This document shows, piece after piece, positions 56,658 to 64,000 of a stretch of 64,000 nucleotides of DNA (positions are counted from its first letter, which is position 1; every line of letters starts with the position of its first letter). The notes beneath the pieces are model-generated. The model had not been told where the DNA came from. It saw nothing but the letters and a program-made list of their open reading frames with translations, and did not search any database. The stretch is from Cladorrhinum sp. PSN259 (lineage: Eukaryota; Ascomycota; Sordariomycetes; Sordariales; Podosporaceae). A program made the position numbers and the translations under genes. The stretch lies in contig MU867075.1 in the NCBI GenBank assembly GCA_033725935.1, positions 591,057 to 655,056 on the forward strand. The letters are read 5' to 3'.

Positions 56658-58373
56658 ATGGACCTGCAAAGCAATGAACAGCATCTGGGCATCGTAGTAC
56701 CTCCCCCACGACCAACATTTTCGGCAAGTCCACCACGGCTCCTGGTGATCGGCGCAGGCTCCCGTGGACGAGCCTATGCGAGGGCCGTCAACTCATCCAG
56801 CGATGGTGTTCTCGTCGCTGTGGCGGAGCCGGACGATTACAAGAGGGCTCAGTTTGGCAAAAAACAGATATGGGGAACCAATGGCCCTCCCACAGAAGGC
56901 GCTGAATTCAAGGACTGGCGTGATTTCATTGCTTATGAGACAGAACGCCGAGCACGAGTCGAAGCTGGAGAGAAGGATGTTCCCCCTGGTGTCGACGGGG
57001 TGTTTGTATGTGTCTTGGACGAGATGCACCGAGAGGTGGTTGTGGCGCTGGCCCAACTGGGCGGCCTACACATAATGTGCGAGAAACCGCTGGCAACTAC
57101 TCTGGACGACTGCATCGATATGTACACTGCCCTGCGGTCGAACAGGGTCACCGGCGGCCAACAGGGTGTCTTTTCGATCGGTCACGTCCTTCGATACAGC
57201 CCTCACAACATTCTGCTCCGCAAGCTTTTGCTCCAAGACCGAGTTATTGGTGACATCCTCTCGGTTGTCCACACTGAACCGGTGGGATGGTGGCATTTCA
57301 CCCACAGCTATGTTCGTGGAAACTGGTATGGATGAGATTCAATGTTTCCCATGCAAGCACACGCTCTGGGTAAGAAAAAGTACTAGCACTTTGACTGACT
57401 GGCTGGGTGCCTCCTTTTCCCTAGGCGCCGCGAAAAAACGTCTGCTCCTAGCCTGCTGACCAAGAGCTGTCACGATATCGACGTGCTTCTGTGGCTACTA
57501 TGTTCACCCCCGGACTGCGCAGCGGAAAATGGCCCTCCACCTCATCTGCCATCTACAGTGACAAGTATCGGTTCTCTTCAGTACTTTAAGAGAACCCGAA
57601 AGCCACAAACTGCGGGGGCGGCCACAAATTGTCTCTCGTGCCCCATTGAGCAGTCTTGCAAGTATTCAGCGAAGCGCATATATGTCGGTCCTGACCTGGT
57701 GGGGCTAGGCACCGGAAACAAGGCATGGCCTATGAGCATTGTCGTGCCGGATATCGAATCCTACGGTAGCGAAAAAGAAGCAGAAGCCGCCGTCCTTGCT
57801 GAACTTGCTCGAGACTATGACGCCAGCACCCCAGACTCGCAAGTAGCTCGCCAGAATTGGTTTGGTAGGTGCGTTTACGAGAGTGACAATGATGTGTGCG
57901 ATGACCAGGTCGTGACAATGAGCTGGGACGAAGACCCCGATTCCACTCAAGGTCGTGGTGCAAAGACAGCTACGTTCCACATGGTGGCCCAGACACAGCG
58001 GGTGTGTGAGCGCTACACAAACATATACGGCGTCGACGGAGAGATTTACGCAGACTCCAAGACTATCAAGGTGCAGGACTTCAACACGGGACAAACCACC
58101 CACCACCAGCCTCGCATGGAAAGCGTCGGCCACGGTGGGGGTGATGCTGGTCTGACTCGCCAGTTCGTCTTAGCTGTTGACAAGGTCAAGAATCACGGCT
58201 GGTCAACGGACAGAGCGCAGAGAGAGCTGATTGGGTGCACTCTCGACGAAGTGATCCGGAGCCATGCGATGGTGTTTTGCGCCGAGGTCGCGCGGAGGGA
58301 GAAAAAGGTGGTTGATTGGTCTACATGGTGGTCTGCTGAAGTCGAGTCCAAGATGGCGGCGACCTTGCACTAG
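56658..58373 (+). CDS. Gfo/Idh/MocA-family NAD(P)-dependent oxidoreductase with Cys cluster
   Basis: Exons 56658-57325 and 57425-58373 give 538 aa; the intron GTATGG...CCTAG restores GNWRREKTSAPSLL. The N-terminal Rossmann fold has VIGAGSRGRAYARAV at about 34-48 and the family catalytic-lysine motif CEKPLATT at about 141-148 (Lys about 143). The C-terminal half is the substrate domain (HMVAQTQRVCERYTNIYGVDGE). A Cys triad, C-x2-C-x5-C at about 292/295/301 (CLSCPIEQSC followed by KYSAKRIY), is present. Substrates are usually sugars, inositols or their derivatives; which is unknown here. It is long compared with the typical 350-400 residues owing to insertions around the Cys cluster. Confidence 0.9.
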
Positions 58374-58823
58374 AGGGAATCTATGTCCAGGATACTATAT
58401 GTTGGTGTGTCTAGTTTTTTGATTGACGTCAAGCTGGTGGCGTACAAGTATGAGAGCCAAGCTTTGATATTACCAAAATAGGCGGTAGCTTAAAAAACAG
58501 GGAATCAGCACAATTCCAGCTCCGTTTCGTCTGGACCCCAAAAAGACCCAAAAACCCCTCCAGAAAACAAGCACCAAATAACCCCACCAACAACCAACGC
58601 CCTGCTCCACCGCATTGAGCTTTCATCGCACCCTATTGCACCCTTCATTGCATTGCGTCTCGCTGCCTCTTTTTACCCTCCCTTTTCTTTGTTATCCTCT
58701 CCACAACTGCCACTGAAGCAGCAAGCAACCCCTGTCTCATCACCGCCGCCCGCCTGGTCAATCACACCATTTCCCCACGCAAGCCTTCCGTTCTTCCATC
58801 AACAACCAAACTTACAAATCACC
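58374..58823. promoter_or_regulatory. Promoter/leader of the oxysterol-binding protein gene
   Basis: A 450-bp spacer: the 3' UTR of the oxidoreductase gene, then a C/T-rich leader from about 58650 to 58820. No gene was seen. Confidence 0.55.
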
Positions 58824-60221
58824 ATGGAGACACCACCACAGCAGGCCAACGGCGGAGGGAGCTGGAGCGCTTTCCTCAAGGTCAGTAGCGTAGTTGGGAA
58901 TCCGACGCAGGCCCAACAACTGTTTGGCTAACCAAGCTCTGTATCATTGGGTTTCGTACAGTCCATTGCTTCCTTCAACGGCGATCTTTCGAGTCTCACG
59001 GCGCCCCCCTTTATTCTATCATCTACCAGCTTGACCGAGTTCAGCTCTTACTGGTGTGAGCATCCCTCCGTCTTCGCCGCACCCGCCAAGGAGGTCGACC
59101 CGGCGAAGCGCGCTCTGCTGGTTCTCAAGTGGTTCTTGACCACGCTTAAGCAGCAGTATGCTAGCAGAAGTGAGCAGTATGGGAATGAAAAAAAGCCCCT
59201 GAACCCATTCTTGGGTGAGCTATTCCTCGGCAAGTGGGAGGATGCCGCTGGCACGACCGAGCTCATCAGCGAGCAAGTCAGGTTGGTCAACGACCCAGTA
59301 ATATCCATGCCATGATAAACCTCTGTGGCTAATAAGACACCCCCTTCACAAAGCCACCACCCGCCAGCGACGGCATACAACATCACGAATCTTCCAACCG
59401 GCGTGCGACTCGAAGGCTACAACGCCCAAAAGGCATCATTCTCCAAGACGATCAACATCAAGCAAATAGGGCATGCAGTCCTCACAGTCCCCGTGCCCGG
59501 CGCAGCAGAGCCAGATACTTACTTGATCACCTTGCCTTCCCTCCATATTGAGGGACTCATTTTCGGCTCCCCATTTATTGAGTTGGAGGGCAGTTCTTAC
59601 ATTACGTCGTCAACTGGCTTCACCGCAAAGATTGACTACAGCGGCAAGGGCTGGCTGTCTGGAAAGAAGAACTCTCTTACGGCTGTTCTGTACCCCACAG
59701 GAAAGGAGAAGGAAGTGCTCTTCAACATTTCGGGGCAGTGGACCAAGACATTCGAAATTCATTCAGGCCCGGCCAAGAGCAGCAGCAGCAGTAATCTCTT
59801 GGAGACCTGGGACCCAGAGAAGACCCCAACCAGCAAGCTTATCGTTGAGCCCATTGAGAAGCAGCACCCGCTCGAGTCAAGACGGGCTTGGGCAAAGGTA
59901 GCGGCCGGAATAGCCAAGGGCGACCTTGACTCGGTTGGCGGGGAAAAGAGCAAGATCGAGAATGCTCAGCGCGAGCTCCGTACCAAGGAAAAGGCCGATG
60001 GACGCACCTGGGAACGGCGCTATTTTACTGCTCGCGGAGATTCCTCAGACCCGGTTCTGGCTCGCTTGGGGCCGGTAGTAAGCCTAGCTGAGCATGGTGA
60101 TGCCGACAAGACTGGTGGGCTCTGGCGCTTCGATTCGGAGAAGTCGGCAAAGGTGCATAATGAGCCCGCCCTTAGTAGTGAAGATGCAGCAAAACTAGCC
60201 AAGGAGCTGCTCGGGCAGTGA
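58824..60221 (+). CDS. KES1: Oxysterol-binding protein, Kes1/Osh4 type
   Basis: Exons 58824-58880, 58962-59281 and 59354-60221 give 414 aa, close to yeast Osh4 (434). The family fingerprint EQVSHHPPATA is created exactly by the second splice junction, which validates the model. The ORD-only layout (no PH or ankyrin) is the short Osh4/Kes1 type: NPFLGELFLGKW (about 95-106), the fingerprint near 126, then LRTKEKADGRTWERRYF near 340. Such proteins exchange sterol for PI4P between ER and Golgi/plasma membrane. ATG 58824 has good context. The product acts in the same PI4P economy as Stt4 at the other end of the window; that is coincidence as far as the sequence shows. Confidence 0.95.
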
Positions 60222-60426
60222 GAGAAGGAGCTTGATGATGTTTTAGCGTGCCGGGCTGTCATGAAATGGGAGTGATAATATTACAGCGATTTATCTGTAG
60301 TGTTATGGATTTCACCAAGACCTGTTGCAGAGGATTATTCATGGCTGCAATGTGTCGAGGTCAGATATATACAGTGCTTTGCTTAGATTCGTCTTTTTTT
60401 TGTGTGTGCATTACTGTATCGAGGAG

Positions 60427-62349
60427 CTACAAGCCCGTCTTTGCCTTGTCCATTTCATAAAATAGCAAGTAAACCTCCCGTTGCATCCCCAGGACATCAC
60501 GGGTGCTCGCTTCCTTTATCTTGTCATCACTGATGCGCCACCACCGGTCTGGGAGCTTCCGCCGCTTCGGCTGTTTAACCTGTGGTGCTGGCTTAGTCGC
60601 GTGCTGCTCGGTGCCGGGAGCTCTACTGCTTCCGCCGGCTCGAGAAGAAGGTCTCGAAGTCACCTTGGACAAAGTCGACCTTGCTGATGCAGCTACTGAC
60701 CGCAAACTACTCGAATCTGGGTCTTTTAGGCGGGCAGCAGATGAGATCGGAGACGAGACCTCTGATTCAGAACCTGGTATTGGTTCCACGACCGTAGGGA
60801 TTGAAAGCTCCACACCGCGCGCCGTGGATGGTATATCGGTATTTGACCCCGACGATGCTATTTCTTCGTCTCCATCTTGCCCTTGGCGCCGAAGCTCCTT
60901 GACCTTGCTCGGTGCCGGGCTGGCAGCCCTGCTGTAGGCCTCTGACGAACGAAAGGTGCTCGGATTGGAAAATGGCTCCGGTAGAGTCTGCCGACGGAAG
61001 GTCTCGTAATGCCCACTGTTGTGGCTACCCTTGTGAGTAACGACGGCGAGGAGCTTGTACTTCTTTTGGTTTAGAATACCACCCAACTTGAGGTCGTTGG
61101 GAAAGGCCACCTTGGCCGAGTTCTTTTGGGAGGAGTAGGCATCAAATATGGACCGGGAGAGGTGGACCGCGAGAATCTTTGGGAAGCTGGTGACGCGGAT
61201 GTGCCGCGCAATACGGCGCTTTGGGGCTAGCTGTGAGTCTGGCAGCTGAACATCCTTTGGCGCATTCTCGGGGTCTTTCTCAATTGCAAGCTGAAGCTTT
61301 GAAATGGCTGATTCTACGTCTGCTTTCGCGGTTTCAGACTTGGACTGCTTTAATTCTGACTCCAAGACGCCCACGGCGTGAACGAGCCGGCACTTTTCAC
61401 ATTTGAAGTCGTCGATATACTCGGTCTTAAACATTCCATCAAAACAAGCCACCAGCGTCGTTGCTGAAGTCTGCGGGACGTTGAGCGTTAGGGAACAGAA
61501 CGTGGTTGCTGTGGGCCGTGGCTTGAAGCCGCACGTCAAGCATTCGATCTGCGATTCTGACCTTCCTTCCATTGGGAAACCTTCCTCATCCTGCTCTTCC
61601 GCATCGTCCACGCCTTCTCCATCCCGATTACTCTGCTCTTCGCTATCCTCCAATGCTTCCCTTGTTGCTTGTGCTTCATCTTGTTGATGTTGTTGCTCTT
61701 CGTTGCCGTTCTCCAACGATAAACGCCTCGTTGTTGCAGCCCTCTTCTTAGAAAGGCCGGCCCGCCTGAAATGATATCGCGCTCTTCTCCCAGCATGGTA
61801 TTCGTTGCACAACCTCTCAGCTACGATTTGGAGGAGCTCCTGGGCGTCCTGTTGCTGCCGACTAATGCGTTGACGAAATGCTTCTTCCATGGCGCAAACG
61901 AACGGGAGAGCCGAGATTGTTTTCTTGTATATAGGCCGCTCGTTCAAGGCATCCAATATGTCCTTCAGGCTCTTGGTGACGAGACCCTGCTGAAAACCTT
62001 GCATCTTCCAGTTTGGGGTGTCACTGCGAAAGTGCTCGTGATCGCCTGGCAGTGCGCCGACGGGCACGACATGGGCGTATACAACATCTTCGTCCAAACT
62101 TCGGCGGTGCGTTTCGCGTATGAGGTAAAGTCGCAGATCTCCGAGACCGGCAAGTGCCTGGAGAACCGAGTTGATGAAGCAGTCATTTGCCGGATTGGTC
62201 AGGCCGACGACCCCCTTTTTGCGATCCGACGATGCTGATGAGGGGCTGTTGTCAAGCAGATAGGTAGGCCCGAAGACGTAGACGAGTGCGACTGCCGCCA
62301 GCCCAGCCCCGGCGGCGTATGTTGCTACCGATAACGTCCTATCTGGCAT
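60427..62349 (-). CDS. UBP16: Membrane-anchored ubiquitin carboxyl-terminal hydrolase, Ubp16-type
   Basis: A single exon from ATG 62349 gives 640 aa. One N-terminal transmembrane helix (about 8-27, VATYAAGAGLAAVALVYVFG) anchors it, as in yeast Ubp16, an outer-mitochondrial deubiquitinase. The USP Cys box is GLTNPANDCFINSVLQAL with the nucleophile at about Cys57; the usual GNTC is NDC here. The His box NSGHYETF has the His at about 447, and a WWRISDD end box lies near 605. Two CxxC pairs (ECLTCG, KCEKC) form the finger zinc site. A very acidic insertion (EEQDEEGF and neighbours, about 210-275) and a disordered Ser-rich stretch (about 470-600) interrupt the domain. Confidence 0.9.
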   Translation of the reverse strand: MPDRTLSVATYAAGAGLAAVALVYVFGPTYLLDNSPSSASSDRKKGVVGLTNPANDCFINSVLQALAGLGDLRLYLIRETHRRSLDEDVVYAHVVPVGALPGDHEHFRSDTPNWKMQGFQQGLVTKSLKDILDALNERPIYKKTISALPFVCAMEEAFRQRISRQQQDAQELLQIVAERLCNEYHAGRRARYHFRRAGLSKKRAATTRRLSLENGNEEQQHQQDEAQATREALEDSEEQSNRDGEGVDDAEEQDEEGFPMEGRSESQIECLTCGFKPRPTATTFCSLTLNVPQTSATTLVACFDGMFKTEYIDDFKCEKCRLVHAVGVLESELKQSKSETAKADVESAISKLQLAIEKDPENAPKDVQLPDSQLAPKRRIARHIRVTSFPKILAVHLSRSIFDAYSSQKNSAKVAFPNDLKLGGILNQKKYKLLAVVTHKGSHNSGHYETFRRQTLPEPFSNPSTFRSSEAYSRAASPAPSKVKELRRQGQDGDEEIASSGSNTDIPSTARGVELSIPTVVEPIPGSESEVSSPISSAARLKDPDSSSLRSVAASARSTLSKVTSRPSSRAGGSSRAPGTEQHATKPAPQVKQPKRRKLPDRWWRISDDKIKEASTRDVLGMQREVYLLFYEMDKAKTGL

Positions 62350-63123
62350 TGTTGTCGAGCCAAGGTCTCGGAAGGAACTTGGGTGGGTTAAAAAAAAAAA
62401 GAGCTGAAAGAAATCTAGTGTCAATTGAAACCCAGCCCGTCAACTGCCGCGCGGATGAACGCGCCAAGCAAAAGGTGATGAAAGCTTGGGTAGGCTCGGT
62501 AACGAATATAAGCACAGCTGACTGCCCCTCAAAAGCAGTAGCGACGCTTGCCATGGCCACTTCCCGTGCCCTGCCCCCCACTTATTAGGATTCGCGAGAG
62601 CCTCACTCACGAAGTGGGTGCTTAACACCGTAAGGGCTAAACTACAATACCGAAAGGGCTAGATTTTAGCAAAACCTTAATATTTAACGAAGTATAATAA
62701 GATATTTTATAATATAGTTAGGTCTGCATACAGGCATCAAGATTATAGGCATATCCTCGATTTACCGGTCAAAATGCTTGGCCCCACTAATTTTATATGG
62801 GAAATAAGCATAACCTGCATATTGAATTAATGCTTACGGATTATTGCCAAGTCCCTATATATATCGTAATAATCAGGGAACCTATTTTAGCTTAGCCGCT
62901 AAACCCCCAGACTTTCAAGGGGTCTAAAGGCAGGGTTTTTCCATAGATCTTACTATATAATAAGGATCTTATCACATAATTCTCCTCCATTTGCAATCAA
63001 AATTCCATACAACCGCCCATATTACAGCGATCCTCCTAGAAAAAAGGTATATTAAGCTGCGATTTTATTACTAGATATTTTCCTAATTAAGAAAGCAGAG
63101 ATTCCTCGGCTTCTAAGTATTAT
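62350..63123. other. UBP16 upstream region passing into AT-rich DNA
   Basis: About 250 bp upstream of UBP16 look like normal promoter. From about 62600 the sequence turns AT-rich with abundant TA dinucleotides and no open frames. An imperfect 20-bp duplication (taaGGGCTA/aaaGGGCTA) occurs at about 62628-62661. It is probably repeat-derived DNA with a RIP-like mutation bias; I could not name the element. Confidence 0.55.
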
Positions 63124-63903
63124 AACTATTAATAATATAATATTTCGTACACCGCTATGCCCTTGGCAGGGCTCGTCGGTGCCTCTATTGCTATTTACAT
63201 AAGGAAACCGTGCCTTAAAGGCCGGCTGAAAAACCTCGTATTTATACTATAAGATCTTTCTATTGGTCGTATTAAGCCCGTATCTATACCGTACCGTTGT
63301 AAAAGGAAGCTAACCGAGTCATAGCTGCCTTATATTATAGGGTTAATGCCTAGGCTTACTTCCAGTTCCAGCTCTAACTTTCTAGCCAGGTTATATTTTA
63401 GAAGCTTGCCCAAATCCATTAGCTATATTAGAACTTTCTTTATAAGCCTTCCGGCCTTAGGGCTTCTATCCTTTAGGGCCTACTATAAGTCTTTACGAGA
63501 ATCGATCCTTAATATTACCTAGGTCCTTGATTTCGGTAGGTCTAGGCATTATACTATTAGGTATTCTACCAACTTACGGCCGGAGCCGTAAATATAGTAA
63601 AGGATATTAATTCCCGGTACGCGGGCCTAAAAAAGGAAGTCCTTTAGCCTTATAGCCCCTATACGAGCCTATATTAAGAGAGAGTTATAGGCTTTCGTTA
63701 GTCCTTTATACCGCCGAAAGATAGCCTTATCTATTAAATCTAGGCCTTTTTCGTCCACTAACCTTAACGGCCTCTAAGGCTTACCCTCTATTTAAGCCTT
63801 CTACCGTTCTTTGAAAGCTATTATTAAGGCTTCTATAGAGCGTTCTCCTTCGCGGTTACTTTTACTTAAAGCCTTTTAAGACCTTATTATATTTATAGCC
63901 TTT
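63124..63903 (-). mobile_element. Degenerate 3' fragment of a Tad-like LINE (copy A)
   Basis: Read on the minus strand from about 63900 downward, the conceptual translation follows the C-terminal end of a fungal non-LTR reverse transcriptase: a block resembling LTKAYNSLL, ARIGAIRLKDFLF, an IYGSGRKLVEYLIV stretch in which a Cys-type zinc knuckle can be recognised, then ESPKAGRLIKKVL. Many stops are TAG at positions where Gln or Trp is expected, and TA is over-used, which is the pattern of repeat-induced point mutation. The 3' end is an A/T-rich tail near 63124-63142. It is 5'-truncated, as LINEs usually are. It is non-functional. Confidence 0.75.
63141..63222. repeat. Direct repeat, LINE 3' terminal segment (partner at 63918-64000)
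   Basis: Starting TATTTCGTACACCGCTATGC in both places, about 777 bp apart, same orientation. Differences are mostly transitions. Confidence 0.9.
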
Positions 63904-63917
63904 TCTATTATTATTAT

Positions 63918-64000
63918 TATTTCGTACACCGCTATGCCCTTGGCAGGGCTCGTCGGTCCCTCTACTGCTATTTACACAAGGAAAACCGTACCTTAACGGC
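63918..64000 (-). mobile_element. 3' end of a second LINE copy (copy B), cut by window edge
   Basis: This matches 63141-63222 over 82 bp with only about seven differences, including one indel, and a 40-bp core identical in both. A TAA/TTA trinucleotide tail (about 63902-63917) adjoins it. Its body lies beyond the window. Confidence 0.8.

Noticed and set aside
1..64000. CRISPR arrays, bacterial defence or plasmid-like islands
   Set aside because: No spaced direct repeats of that type; all genes have fungal introns or fungal families, and the only mobile DNA is the LINE remnant.

Overview
This 64 kb window is nuclear DNA of a filamentous ascomycete, most likely a Sordariomycete. The genes have short GT-AG introns of about 50-90 bp with CTAAC/CTGAC branch sites. 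The proteins are typical of Pezizomycotina: Atg11, a CFEM protein, a TRP-like ML-domain membrane protein and a CENP-H/Fta3-type kinetochore subunit. The right edge is AT-rich retroelement DNA carrying a RIP-like mutation pattern. I could not fix the genus from sequence alone. Twenty-seven protein-coding genes are supported (one cut by the left edge), on both strands, mostly with housekeeping roles; 17 are spliced. All exon models were built by hand from splice sites and reading phase, and every spliced model closes to a whole number of codons.

Layout. 0-20 kb: the C-terminal kinase domain of the PI 4-kinase Stt4; a Mn-type CDF transporter; a 930-aa disordered conserved protein; a faulty contig join with a 10-N gap; lumazine synthase (RIB4); a TRP-like membrane protein; a GPI-anchored Cys-rich protein; an unrecognised 336-aa protein. 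20-33 kb: PP2A B subunit, RNA polymerase II subunit Rpb4, a single-pass membrane protein, then three ribosome/translation genes side by side (PUF6, GIR2, ACL4), and a CFEM GPI protein. 33-45 kb: a 1045-aa membrane protein with an internal repeat, an alcohol O-acetyltransferase-like enzyme, mitochondrial ribosomal protein bL9m and the autophagy scaffold ATG11. 45-62 kb: CENP-H/Fta3, the HMG-box protein Nhp6, a nine-exon fungal gene of unknown function, phosphoglucomutase, oligoribonuclease REX2 (with a GC-AG intron), a Gfo/Idh/MocA oxidoreductase, an oxysterol-binding protein (Kes1/Osh4 type) and a membrane-anchored Ubp16-type deubiquitinase. From about 62.6 kb to the end there are no intact genes, only AT-rich DNA with two copies of the 3' end of a Tad-like LINE.

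The genes do not form a biosynthetic cluster, and I see no CRISPR array, bacterial defence system or obviously foreign island. The best leads are the uncharacterised conserved proteins (7767-10632, 18504-19514, 33094-36231, 50129-52152), the GC-AG intron in REX2, the adjacent PUF6-GIR2-ACL4 genes, the AAAAC-repeat leader of RPB4 and the tandem LINE remnants. I did not find a convincing new multi-gene system.
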